Origin: Rhodobacterales bacterium
GTDB lineage: Bacteria > Pseudomonadota > Alphaproteobacteria > Rhodobacterales > Rhodobacteraceae
DNA: 41,935 nucleotides
Assembly (NCBI GenBank): GCA_021155205.1
Contig: JAJNPS010000019.1
Location: 1-41,935 of the forward strand
Direction of reading: 5' to 3'
Part shown: piece after piece, positions 32,869 to 40,623 of the stretch
How positions within the stretch are numbered: the first letter of the stretch is position 1
How the letters are laid out: each line of letters opens with the position of its first letter
Notes under the pieces: generated by a model
What the model saw: the letters and a program-made list of their open reading frames with translations, nothing else
The model's database searches: none
What the model was told of the DNA's origin: nothing
Made by a program: the position numbers and the translations under genes

Positions 32869-33311
32869 TGATCACGATCCGGCCGCTCCGCCCCGAAGAC
32901 CGCATCGAATGGGCACGGCTTTGGACAGGGTATCTGGAGTATTACAAGACCTCGGTGCCCGAGGCGGTCTATGACAGCACCTTTGCTCGCCTGCTGGGCG
33001 ATGATCCGCAGGATTTCAGCTGCCTGATCGCAGAGGTCGGCGGCCGCCCGGTGGGGCTGGTGCATTTCCTGTTCCACCGCCACAACTGGAAGATCGAGAA
33101 TGTCTGCTATCTTCAGGACCTTTACACCGATCCCTCAGTGCGCGGGCAGGGCGCGGGGCGGGCGCTGATCGAGGCGGTCTATGCCGCTGCTGATGCCAAT
33201 GGAACGCCCGCCGTCTACTGGCTGACACAGGATTTCAATGCCGAGGGGCGCAGGCTCTATGACCGGATCGGGCAAGTGACGCCCTTCATCCGCTACAACC
33301 GCAAGCTTTAG
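32865..33311 (+). CDS. GNAT-family N-acetyltransferase
   Basis: This 148-residue acetyltransferase shows ITIRPLRPEDRIEWARLWTG at the N-terminus, the beta-4/beta-5 core with CYLQDLYTDPSVRGQGAGRA (acetyl-CoA pyrophosphate loop RGQGAG) and NAEGRRLYDRIG near the end. It would acetylate an amine of a small molecule. The ATG at 32865 overlaps the cobW stop (ATGA). A second ATG at 32868 is possible. It is the last gene of the long transporter operon and converges on the cupin gene with a three-base overlap. Acetylation could feed the deacetylase-like enzyme upstream in reverse or protect against a toxic amine; neither is shown. Confidence 0.88.
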   Translation: MMITIRPLRPEDRIEWARLWTGYLEYYKTSVPEAVYDSTFARLLGDDPQDFSCLIAEVGGRPVGLVHFLFHRHNWKIENVCYLQDLYTDPSVRGQGAGRALIEAVYAAADANGTPAVYWLTQDFNAEGRRLYDRIGQVTPFIRYNRKL

Positions 33312-33327
33312 CTGCGGTTCTTGCGGT
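33298..33327. terminator. Possible bidirectional terminator at convergent gene ends
   Basis: ACCGCAAG (33298-33305) and CTTGCGGT (33320-33327) form a perfect 8-bp inverted repeat with a 14-base loop. It spans the overlapping stop codons of the convergent GNAT and cupin-SnoaL genes, where a bidirectional terminator is expected. The T-content after either arm is modest. Confidence 0.4.
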
Positions 33328-33973
33328 AGCTGTCTTTCAGCGCGATCAGATCCACGTCGAAGCGGAAGATGTCGCAGCCCTGAACATCGACCGTCTTGCC
33401 GGACTTGTCGGTGCCGACAAAGCGCCATTCCGACAGGCCCGTGTCGCCCGCGACAGTGTGGCTGTCGGCGGTCCATGCCGCTTGCGGGAAGCTGTCGAAC
33501 ATCGCGGAGTATGAGGCGCGGACCGCATCGCGGCCGATGAACCGGCGGCCTTCGGCTTCGGGTCCGGCCGAGGCGTGAAAGACGCAATCGGCTGCCATGC
33601 AGGCCATCAGTGCATCGACATCGCGGGCATTCCATGCCGCCATGAATCGCACCAGCGTGTCGCGGCGCCGGTGGGTTACGGCATCGGCGACGGTTTCGAT
33701 TTCCAGAAAGGCAAGCGGTTGCGTACCTGCGTTGGTGACATTGTGATGCACCCCTTCGCGACGAGAATAGGGCACGCCTTGGGTCAACGCGGCCGTAAAC
33801 GGTGCGCCGTCCGGCACATCTAGACCGAGCGTGCCGTCGGTCAGCGGCACGATGACGTAGTCATGCCCGTGCACATGCCATCCAGTTTCAGCTCCCGCCG
33901 CAAAGCGCCACTCGGTCACCTTGAAGCGGTCGTCTTCGATGTGGGTAATGCTGGTGGCCTGTTCCTTTGCCAT
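33308..33973 (-). CDS. Cupin-SnoaL two-domain protein
   Basis: The 221-residue protein joins an N-terminal cupin barrel (about 1-95; HVHGHDYVIVPLTDG, EGVHHNVTNAGTQPLAFLEI) with a C-terminal SnoaL/NTF2-like domain (about 100-220; FMAAWNARDVDALMACMAAD, EGRRFIGRDAVRASYSAMF, DIFRFD). The cupin first motif has both histidines but lacks the usual glutamate, so the metal site may be altered or absent. Function is unknown. Such pairs appear as small-molecule isomerases, hydrolases or sensors. The start at 33973 follows AGGAAGGATG; the frame is open 22 codons upstream. It lies 13 bases after the second GNAT gene and is probably co-transcribed with it. Confidence 0.82.
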   Translation of the reverse strand: MAKEQATSITHIEDDRFKVTEWRFAAGAETGWHVHGHDYVIVPLTDGTLGLDVPDGAPFTAALTQGVPYSRREGVHHNVTNAGTQPLAFLEIETVADAVTHRRRDTLVRFMAAWNARDVDALMACMAADCVFHASAGPEAEGRRFIGRDAVRASYSAMFDSFPQAAWTADSHTVAGDTGLSEWRFVGTDKSGKTVDVQGCDIFRFDVDLIALKDSYRKNRS

Positions 33974-33986
33974 TGCTTCATCCTTC

Positions 33987-34535
33987 CTAATCCTGAACCG
34001 CCGAAGGCGGGGGGTGACGCCAGATTTGCATCGGGCCAAGGCGGCTATGCTCGAACACGCCTTCGCAGGCGCAACCCAGACGCTCGGCCAACCGGATCGA
34101 GCGCGTGTTGGCAGGGTCGATCATGCTTACGGCGGTCTGCCAGCCGAGTGTGCCATAGGCATGGGCGCGAGCAGCCTTGGCGCATTCATGCGCGACGCCC
34201 CTGCCTTCGGCGTGTTGCATCATCACCCAGCCGACTTCGGGCGCATACCAGCCTTCCGGAAACCACAGGCCGACATGGCCGCAAAAGACGCCCGTCGCCT
34301 TTTCCTCGACGGCCCAGAAGCCGTATCCGCGCAAGGCCCAGTGGCCCAGATGGGTGGCCAGACCACGCCACGCCAGTTCCCGGGTCAGCGGCCCGCCGAT
34401 GAAATGCGAGCGTCCGGTGGCGTAGAAGGCGGCGAAATCGTCGAAGTCCGCCTCGCGGTATTCGCGCAACAGGAAGCGATGCGTCTCAAGGCGAGGGATG
34501 GTGACGGTATAGGTGTACATGGGGCCGCCGTGCAT
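33987..34535 (-). CDS. RimJ/RimL-type GNAT acetyltransferase
   Basis: This 182-residue protein begins with the RimJ/RimL-type opening TIPRLETHRFLLREYREADF and contains GYGFWAVEEKATGVFCGHVG, EVGWVMMQHAEGRGVAHECA (acetyl-CoA loop in altered form, EGRGVAHE) and the terminal PANTRSIRLAERLGCACEG. It resembles acetyltransferases that modify small amines or protein N-termini. The start at 34535 has GGGAA upstream; a second Met lies five residues later but has no site. It sits downstream of hyuB3 beyond a terminator-like hairpin and upstream of the cupin-SnoaL gene. No clear role in the ring-opening pathway. Confidence 0.85.
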   Translation of the reverse strand: MHGGPMYTYTVTIPRLETHRFLLREYREADFDDFAAFYATGRSHFIGGPLTRELAWRGLATHLGHWALRGYGFWAVEEKATGVFCGHVGLWFPEGWYAPEVGWVMMQHAEGRGVAHECAKAARAHAYGTLGWQTAVSMIDPANTRSIRLAERLGCACEGVFEHSRLGPMQIWRHPPPSAVQD

Positions 34536-34581
34536 GGTTCCCGGTCAGGCTAGCGGCGCGCTGCGGGCAGCGGAAGAGCCA

Positions 34582-34636
34582 TTGCGCGCAAGCTGATATG
34601 CGCAACGAAAGGGCCGGCACCCGAAGGGAACCGGCC
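34582..34636 (-). terminator. Terminator-like hairpins after hyuB3
   Basis: GGCCGG (34612-34617) pairs with CCGGCC (34631-34636). Inside, CCC (34620-34622) pairs with GGG (34626-34628) around a GAA triloop, giving an extended stem. On the minus strand it is followed by CTTTCGTT, a short U-rich tail, about 30 bases after the hyuB3 stop. A second repeat TTGCGC/GCGCAA (34582-34587 and 34600-34605) follows. A rho-independent terminator of the csh-hyuAB operon is likely. Confidence 0.55.
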
Positions 34637-34666
34637 GGTCGGCGGGGCAGGGGAAGACCCTGAGGG

Positions 34667-36451
34667 TCAGTGTTTGCCCAAGGCCTGACGCAGTCTGTCG
34701 GTTGCCGCCATATCCACCGTCTCGGCTTCGATGTCCACAGCCACGCCATAGACATCGCGCGCCTGCGCGACGGTGCAGAACCCGTCGAGCACATCTTCCA
34801 GCACCTTGACGGGCGGGCGGTTCAGCGGGTTGCCATAGCCGCCTCCGCTCGGGCTGTAGTAGGTCATGACATCATCCGCCTCGACCGCAAGGCCCGAGAA
34901 TTTCGACGGCATGTCACGCACATCGCCGGGACGGTTGGGGTTTGTGATGGTGCAGCGGCCCACGGTTCCATCCTGTCCGCCGAAGATGCCCCAGGGCGCA
35001 TCGGTATGGCGTTCGGATTCGTGGGTGATGAAGGCCGGGGTAAGCACCCGCTGCGCCTTGACCACCCCGATCCCGCCGCGGAATTCGCCTGCGCCGGGGG
35101 GCAGATCATCGCGCAACTCGTAGCGGTCGCAGACCATCGGAATGTGCATCGCAAGGTCTTCGAGCGGGTTGTTGCGGGTATTGGCCATCAGGTTGTCGAT
35201 GCAATCGGGCCCGTCCGACCGTGGCCTGCCGCCATAAGCGCCTTCGTTCACTTCAAGGAAGACCCAGTAATCGCCCGATGGCCGAACACCCGAATAGGCT
35301 GCGAAGCTGATCGAGGCGGATGACCCCGCGATCACCTTTTCGGGCATTACGGGGGCGAGGGCGCGGATGATGAGGTCGATCATCCGGTTGCACTGGGTGA
35401 ACCGGGCTTCGGCCGAGGCAGGCGAACGCGGGTTGAAGATCGATCCAAGCGGCGCCGTCACCTTGATCGGGCGGAACGAGCCTTCGTTTGACGGCACGCG
35501 CAGGTCCGACGTGGCGGCGTCGAGCAAAAGCTTGCGGAAACCCGCATAGGCCGCGACCTTGGTCGACCCTTCGAAGGGGACGTTGTAAGCGGTCGGCGTC
35601 TGGTCGGCAGAGCCGGTCAGATCGACCTCGACCTCATCGCCACGCACGCGGATGGTGACCTTGACCTTCAACTGCTTGTCGCGGTTGCGGCCATCGTCAT
35701 CAAGCCAGCCTTCGGCAGAGTAATCGCCATCCGGTATTTCGCTGATGCGCTGACGCGTCATCCGTTCGGCATAATCCATCAGCTGGTTCGCGGCGGCGAA
35801 AACGGTGGCCTCGCCATACTTTTCGAGCAGTTCGACGAAACGCTTGGCGCCAAGACGGGCCGAGGCGACCTGTGCCTCGATATCGGCGACCAGTTGCTGG
35901 GCCGCGCGGCTGTTGCGGCGGATGTAGTTCCACATGGCACTGTTCGGCTCGCCCTTGCGGTACAGCTTGGTGCCTGCAAAGAGCATGCCTTCGGCATAGA
36001 CATCTGGCACATCGATGATCAGGCCGGGCGTCGCTGCCCCGATGTCGACATGGTGCGCCGTGTTGCCCGCAAAGCCGACCAGACGGTCCTGGAAATAGAC
36101 GGGCACGACGATAGCGAAGTCGGGCGTATGGCTGGCGCCGTGATAGGGGTGGTTGTGGACCACCACATCGCCCTCATACCATTCGCCGTCTTCCAGCGTT
36201 TCGGCGATGCCGCGCAGGTAACCGGGGATCGAGCCGATATGCATCGGGGTCGATTCCGACTCGCACAGGGTATTGAAATTCACGTCGAACAGACCCGCCC
36301 CAAGATCCTGGCTTTCGCGGATGATCGAGGAAAAGGACATGCGGTAGAGCACATGGCCCATTTCCTCGGCGATGGTCTCGAAACTGCCGCGCAGCACTTG
36401 AAGCGTGATCGGATCGACGGTGATGGCGTCAGGATTGGTCATGACATTCAT
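34667..36451 (-). CDS. hyuB: HyuB-type hydantoinase subunit B (pair 3, probable N-methylhydantoinase)
   Basis: The 594-residue product is a close paralogue of HyuB1: DPITLQVLRGSFETIAEEMG (about 12-31), SFSSIIRESQDLGAGLFD, HNHPYHGASHTPD, NVPFEGSTKVAA, TRNNPLEDLAMHIPMVCDRY and SPSGGGYGNPLNRP. It should form the hydrolytic subunit with HyuA3. The operon also encodes an N-carbamoylsarcosine amidohydrolase, so ATP-dependent N-methylhydantoin hydrolysis (EC 3.5.2.14), giving N-carbamoylsarcosine, is the best prediction. The start at 36451 follows TAAGGAG. The gap from hyuA3 is 12 bases. As in HyuB1, the HND motif reads HNH. The function call rests on context and family, not on a diagnostic residue. 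Confidence 0.87.
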   Translation of the reverse strand: MNVMTNPDAITVDPITLQVLRGSFETIAEEMGHVLYRMSFSSIIRESQDLGAGLFDVNFNTLCESESTPMHIGSIPGYLRGIAETLEDGEWYEGDVVVHNHPYHGASHTPDFAIVVPVYFQDRLVGFAGNTAHHVDIGAATPGLIIDVPDVYAEGMLFAGTKLYRKGEPNSAMWNYIRRNSRAAQQLVADIEAQVASARLGAKRFVELLEKYGEATVFAAANQLMDYAERMTRQRISEIPDGDYSAEGWLDDDGRNRDKQLKVKVTIRVRGDEVEVDLTGSADQTPTAYNVPFEGSTKVAAYAGFRKLLLDAATSDLRVPSNEGSFRPIKVTAPLGSIFNPRSPASAEARFTQCNRMIDLIIRALAPVMPEKVIAGSSASISFAAYSGVRPSGDYWVFLEVNEGAYGGRPRSDGPDCIDNLMANTRNNPLEDLAMHIPMVCDRYELRDDLPPGAGEFRGGIGVVKAQRVLTPAFITHESERHTDAPWGIFGGQDGTVGRCTITNPNRPGDVRDMPSKFSGLAVEADDVMTYYSPSGGGYGNPLNRPPVKVLEDVLDGFCTVAQARDVYGVAVDIEAETVDMAATDRLRQALGKH

Positions 36452-36463
36452 GGGATCGTCTCC

Positions 36464-38542
36464 TTACGCGCCGATCTGGCGGATGCGGGTGTTGCCGAAC
36501 TCGAGCGTCTCGGCCACATAGCCGGGCGGGACGAGCGTGGTCGCGTTATGCTGGTGCAAAAGGGCGGGCCCCGGCACATGGTCGCCCGCGAACAACTTGG
36601 TGCGGTCGTAGCGCGGAGTCTCGAGGGTGCGACCATCGTCGAAAGTGGTGGGGCGCACGAACATCAGCGCCCGGTCGATGCTGCTGCCGTCGGTCTTGGC
36701 AATCCTCGGGATCTCGATCCGGCGGACCTGGGCCGATCCGATGGCCCGAAGCGTGATGAGTTCCACTTCGGCCTTGCGGTAGCTGTAGCCGTAATCCTGC
36801 TGGTGCTGGTCGTGGAAGCTGTCGGCGATGACGTGAACGTTTTCGGCGGTGAGCGGCCCTGCGGGCATGGTGGCGCGCAGCTCAAAGCCCTGACCGTGAT
36901 AGCGGCACTCGGCGACCACGGTGACGGATTGCTGGTCACGGGCGATTCCGTCGCTGTCGAGTTCGTCTTGTACACGGTTGTGCAGCAGGGTGACGGCGGC
37001 GTTGATGCGCGCAAATTCGGCCTCGCCCGCCTTCATCAACTCGACAATGACCGCTTCGGTGTGTTCGTATTGCAGATCGGTCTTTAACAGACCTACGGCA
37101 GCGGTGATGCCCGGTGCGACCGGCACGATCACATCCTTGCAGGACATCGCCTCGGCCAGCGCAACACCGTGCAACGGGCCTGCGCCGCCGAAGGGCATGA
37201 TCGAAAACTCGCGCGGGTCCACGCCGCGCGCGACTGAGTTCGAGCGGATCGCCAGCGCCATGTTGCTGTTGATGATCCGGATGATGCCGAGCGCGGCTTC
37301 CTTGACCGTCATCCCCATCGGGCGGGCGATCTTCTCCTCGATGGCCTTGGAGGACAGGCCGGCATCAAGCTTCAGGTCGCCACCAAGTGCCATGTCGGGG
37401 TCGAGCCGCCCCAGCACGATCTGGGCATCGGTCACGGTCGGTTCGGTGCCGCCACGGCCATAGCAGGCCGGCCCCGGTTCCGAACCTGCCGAGCGCGGGC
37501 CGACATGGAATGCCCCCGCCTGGTCGATATAGGCGACCGACCCGCCGCCCGCGCCGATGGTGACCAGGTCGATCATCGGGGTCAGGACAGGATGCCCCGA
37601 CACATAGGTGTCGCGCGGGTTCATTATCTTTACCGCGCCCGCCGGAATCGTCGAAATATCAGCAGATGTGCCGCCGATATCGACGGTGATGATATTGGGC
37701 TCGCCCGCCATCGCGCCTTCGGACGCGCCGCCGATGACCCCGCCTGCTGGACCGGACATCAGGATACGGATCGGCCGCCTGGCGCAGGCATCGACCGTGG
37801 AAACCCCACCATTGGACTGCATGATCCGCAGCTTGGACATCACCCCCGCTTCGCGCAGGCGACTGTCGAGATCGCGCAGGTAGAAGGCTGTCTTCGGTCC
37901 GACATAAGAGTTCATCGCGGCGGTCGAGAACCGCTCGTATTCGCGCATCACCTTGGCGACTTCGGAGGAAAGGGTGACATAGGCGTCGGGCATCTCTTCC
38001 AGCACGATTTCCTTGGCGCGGCGTTCGTGCGCGTCGTTGAGGAAGGCGAACATGAAGCCGATCACGACCGAGTTGATGCCGCGCTTTCTAAACAGGGCGC
38101 AGGCAGAGCGGACGGCATCTTCGTCAAGCGGGATGGCGACTTCACCGCTGGGTGGCAGGATACGTTCGGCCACTGAAATCCGGTTGCGGCGCTTGACGAG
38201 CGGTTGGCTCTGCCACGGCACGTCGAAATGCAGTGAAAAGTTGTAGGGGCGCTTGTGACGGCCGATGTGCAGGATATCGCGGAACCCTTCGGTCGTGATC
38301 ATCCCGCAAACGGCACCATTGTGTTCGATGGTGATGTTCGTCGCTGTCGTGGTGCCATGCACGATGGTCTCGACTTCGGAGGGCGCGATGCCTGCCATTC
38401 GGCAGATGCCTTCCACGCCTTCGACGACGCCGATGGACTGGTTTTTCAAGGTGGTGGGAACTTTGTGGTAAAACACGCCTTTCGCGCATTCCAGCACGAG
38501 ATCGGTGTTCGTTCCGCCGACATCTACGCCAATTCTGGCCAT
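36464..38542 (-). CDS. hyuA: HyuA-type hydantoinase subunit A (pair 3, probable N-methylhydantoinase)
   Basis: This 692-residue subunit carries RIGVDVGGTNTDLVLECAKG (3-22), HGTTTATNITIEHNGAVCG, GFRDILHIGRHKRPYNFSLH, ITVDIGGTSADIS, IGAGGGSVAYIDQAG and GSEPGPACYGRGG. It is very similar to HyuA1, down to the FDVPWQS and KRRNRI segments. It would supply the ATP-dependent activation for N-methylhydantoin opening. I chose ATG 38542, after AGGAGAGAAGTT. The frame is open 38 codons further upstream but runs into low-complexity Arg/Pro-rich sequence containing the 38591 hairpin. The two HyuAB sets on opposite strands suggest a past duplication with inversion. Confidence 0.88.
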   Translation of the reverse strand: MARIGVDVGGTNTDLVLECAKGVFYHKVPTTLKNQSIGVVEGVEGICRMAGIAPSEVETIVHGTTTATNITIEHNGAVCGMITTEGFRDILHIGRHKRPYNFSLHFDVPWQSQPLVKRRNRISVAERILPPSGEVAIPLDEDAVRSACALFRKRGINSVVIGFMFAFLNDAHERRAKEIVLEEMPDAYVTLSSEVAKVMREYERFSTAAMNSYVGPKTAFYLRDLDSRLREAGVMSKLRIMQSNGGVSTVDACARRPIRILMSGPAGGVIGGASEGAMAGEPNIITVDIGGTSADISTIPAGAVKIMNPRDTYVSGHPVLTPMIDLVTIGAGGGSVAYIDQAGAFHVGPRSAGSEPGPACYGRGGTEPTVTDAQIVLGRLDPDMALGGDLKLDAGLSSKAIEEKIARPMGMTVKEAALGIIRIINSNMALAIRSNSVARGVDPREFSIMPFGGAGPLHGVALAEAMSCKDVIVPVAPGITAAVGLLKTDLQYEHTEAVIVELMKAGEAEFARINAAVTLLHNRVQDELDSDGIARDQQSVTVVAECRYHGQGFELRATMPAGPLTAENVHVIADSFHDQHQQDYGYSYRKAEVELITLRAIGSAQVRRIEIPRIAKTDGSSIDRALMFVRPTTFDDGRTLETPRYDRTKLFAGDHVPGPALLHQHNATTLVPPGYVAETLEFGNTRIRQIGA

Positions 38543-38590
38543 AACTTCTCTCCTGCTGCGGTTGGCTTCCGCCTCTGATGGGCGGTGGCG

Positions 38591-38617
38591 GCCAGACCTG
38601 CGGGATGCAGGTCTGGC
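38591..38617 (-). other. Long intercistronic hairpin between csh and hyuA3
   Basis: GCCAGACCTGC (38591-38601) and GCAGGTCTGGC (38607-38617) make a perfect 11-bp stem with a 5-base loop, the strongest hairpin noticed in the window. It begins 10 bases after the amidohydrolase stop and lies 48 bases before hyuA3. No T-run follows on the minus strand, so an RNA-stability or partial-attenuation element is more likely than a full terminator. Confidence 0.6.
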
Positions 38618-38627
38618 ACGGGGCCGG

Positions 38628-39350
38628 TTACTCGGCGGCGATCCTCTGGGCGGCAAGGCCGTTCAGGTAGGACACGCAGGTGTCGACCGTCTCGACATCG
38701 CCGAACTTGGCGTCGATATCGAAAAGGTTCCACGCCACGGCACCGGGAACCCGGTCACCGATAGCCTCTTTCACCGCGATCGTGCGGAAGCCGTCGGCAA
38801 GGCCGTCGCAGATGGTCTGGCGCACGCAGGCGCAGGCGGTGACGCCAGTCACGAGGATGGTGTCGACGTTGTTGGCACGCAGGATGCCGGCCAGTTCGGT
38901 GCCATGGAACGCCGAGGCGCGCTTCTTCAGCAGCGTGTATTCGCCGTCGACCGGGGCGATGCGGCTGTCGATGGCCCAGAGATCCTTGTCTTTCAGGTTC
39001 ACCACATCGATCGGGATCTTGTTGTGCCACAGGCCCATGTCAGTGAATTCGGCGTTGCGGTCGGTGATTTCGTAAGCAGTGGTCACATGGATGACCGGCA
39101 GATGCGCGGCGCGGAACGCCTTCAGCAGCTTTTGCATGCCGGGGATGATCTCGTTGTCCATCTTCTCCTGATCGCAGGTGAAGGGGTTCCCGGGGCGCGT
39201 CCAGGCGTTGGCAAGGTCGACGCTGACCAGAGCGGGGCGCTTGCCGAAGCCGACACGGCGCTGGAAGCCGCGCTCTTGGTAAAGTTTGCTGGCCGTATCG
39301 AAGGCCTGCTGCAACAGACGGTCCAGTTCCTTGGCGTCGACGTCGCTCAT
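38628..39350 (-). CDS. N-carbamoylsarcosine amidohydrolase (isochorismatase superfamily)
   Basis: This 240-residue cysteine hydrolase matches N-carbamoylsarcosine amidase, which yields sarcosine, CO2 and ammonia (EC 3.5.1.59). The Asp-Lys-Cys triad is visible: Asp45 in LVSVDLANAWT, Lys142 in LKKRASAFHGTEL and Cys175 in VTGVTACACVRQT. The C-terminal run GDRVPGAVAWNLFDIDAKFG is typical of that enzyme. It is the first gene of the minus-strand operon with hyuA3-hyuB3 and carries the step directly after N-methylhydantoin opening. The start at 39350 follows CAGGAG. It is divergent from the LysR gene at 39545, the likely regulator. Specificity for carbamoylsarcosine over related ureido acids is inferred. 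Confidence 0.88.
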   Translation of the reverse strand: MSDVDAKELDRLLQQAFDTASKLYQERGFQRRVGFGKRPALVSVDLANAWTRPGNPFTCDQEKMDNEIIPGMQKLLKAFRAAHLPVIHVTTAYEITDRNAEFTDMGLWHNKIPIDVVNLKDKDLWAIDSRIAPVDGEYTLLKKRASAFHGTELAGILRANNVDTILVTGVTACACVRQTICDGLADGFRTIAVKEAIGDRVPGAVAWNLFDIDAKFGDVETVDTCVSYLNGLAAQRIAAE

Positions 39351-39544
39351 TTTTATAGTCTCCTGTGCGTTTGTGATGGTGCCCGCCTTTCAGCGGGGCA
39401 GCGTGCCGGAGCCGCCGTCAGGCCCTGCGAAGCAAGGTGTGGCGCATCCTCATCCACACGCTGACAGGTGGATTGACCGCTGTGAAATGGCATGTCAGCC
39501 TATATTGATGCGTAGAATGCATCACCCATTCCGGAGGCCATCCA
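39351..39544. promoter_or_regulatory. csh/lysR divergent region with 19-bp palindrome
   Basis: These 194 bases separate the divergent amidohydrolase and LysR genes. TGATGC (39506-39511) and GCATCA (39519-39524) form a perfect dyad with a 7-base spacer, 20 bases before the lysR start, in the size range of LysR-type recognition sites. Its position suggests autoregulation of lysR and control of the csh-hyuAB operon. CCGGAGG gives the lysR ribosome-binding site. I see no strong consensus promoter for either gene. Confidence 0.5.
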
Positions 39545-40441
39545 ATGACGCAGGTGCCAAGTCTGGAAAATCTGCAAACCTTTCTCGCCCTGGCGCAGGA
39601 CCTGAATTTCCGCCGCGCTGCCGGGCGTTTGCATCTGGACCAGTCGGCGCTGAGCCGCCGCATCCAGAAGCTTGAACAGACCCTCGGCTTCCGCCTGCTG
39701 GACCGGACGACCCGCGAGGTGTCGTTGACGCAGGCCGGGCAGCAATTCTACCAGACCGCCGCTGATCTTTTGCGGACCTATGAAGAACAGGTCGACACAG
39801 CCCGCCGCGTGGCCCAGGGCAAGACCGGGCTGTTGCGGGTGGCCTACATGGCCTTTGCCGCCACTGAACTAATGCCCGCCGCCGTCGCCCGCTTTCGGCA
39901 GGCGCATCAGCATGTGGATTTGCGGCTCAGCTATATCCGCACGCAGGGGCAGAAGGTCGCGCTGGCCAATCAGGAAATCGATCTGGGGTATATGATCGGC
40001 CCTTTCGACCATCCCGATTACAAGTCGGTCACGCTGTCCTCGGAGCCGCTGTATGTGGTTACGCCCCGGAACCATCCGCTTTTGTTGCTGCCCAGCATCG
40101 CGCCACAGGATCTGGCGGGACACGACATGATCCTTGGCGACATGCGCGAATGGGACGAATACCGATGGCGCCTGAACGACCTGTTCAGTGCCGAGGGCGT
40201 GTCCCTCAAGGTGACGCTCGAGGCGTCGAATACACTCGGGTTGATCGGGCTCGTCTCGGCGGGATTGGGGGTAACGATCTATCCCGAAAGCCTGATCGGG
40301 TTTCTCGGGCGCACGGTCGAAGTGCGCCAGATCATGCACCCCGCCTTTCGCAGCCGCACCATTCTGGTCTGGAGACGATCAAACCAGTCCAGTCAGGTCC
40401 GTTCCTATGTCGAGATCGCGAAACATGTCGGCCCGCGCTGA
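39545..40441 (+). CDS. LysR-family transcriptional regulator
   Basis: The 298-residue protein has an N-terminal winged helix-turn-helix (residues 1-65: LENLQTFLALAQDLNFRRAA, LDQSALSRRIQKLEQTLGFR, LLDRTTREVSLTQAG) and a LysR substrate-binding domain (about 92-295; LLRVAYMAFAATELMPAAVA, EIDLGYMIGPF, VSAGLGVTIYPESL). It is classically divergent from the csh-hyuA3-hyuB3 operon and likely activates it with N-methylhydantoin or a product as effector (inference). GGAGG lies nine bases before the ATG. The insertion sequence begins about 100 bases downstream. Confidence 0.92.
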   Translation: MTQVPSLENLQTFLALAQDLNFRRAAGRLHLDQSALSRRIQKLEQTLGFRLLDRTTREVSLTQAGQQFYQTAADLLRTYEEQVDTARRVAQGKTGLLRVAYMAFAATELMPAAVARFRQAHQHVDLRLSYIRTQGQKVALANQEIDLGYMIGPFDHPDYKSVTLSSEPLYVVTPRNHPLLLLPSIAPQDLAGHDMILGDMREWDEYRWRLNDLFSAEGVSLKVTLEASNTLGLIGLVSAGLGVTIYPESLIGFLGRTVEVRQIMHPAFRSRTILVWRRSNQSSQVRSYVEIAKHVGPR

Positions 40442-40469
40442 TCCTGCGTCACGAAAGCGGAGCGCCATC

Positions 40470-40545
40470 ATGAGCGGCTATGTCGACGATCGTCTGGGCC
40501 GGACGCAGAACATTATGGAAGTACGCAGGTTAGATTATCGCGAAG
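40470..40545 (+). pseudogene. Possible gene start cut by the IS110-family insertion
   Basis: An ATG at 40470, preceded by AAGCGGAG, opens a frame reading MSGYVDDRLGRTQNIMEV and on to about 40545, where the inferred left end of the IS1111-type element begins. The frame then continues into the element as nonsense. It may be the remains of a gene following lysR that the insertion broke. The protein is too short to name, and it may be no gene at all. Confidence 0.22.
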
Positions 40546-40623
40546 GTCCGCTAATGGAATGTGCCGACTGCTTCACCGACGGTGCTAGCCTTCAAGGCTG
40601 CACTGCCCAGAAGGAGAAGCACC

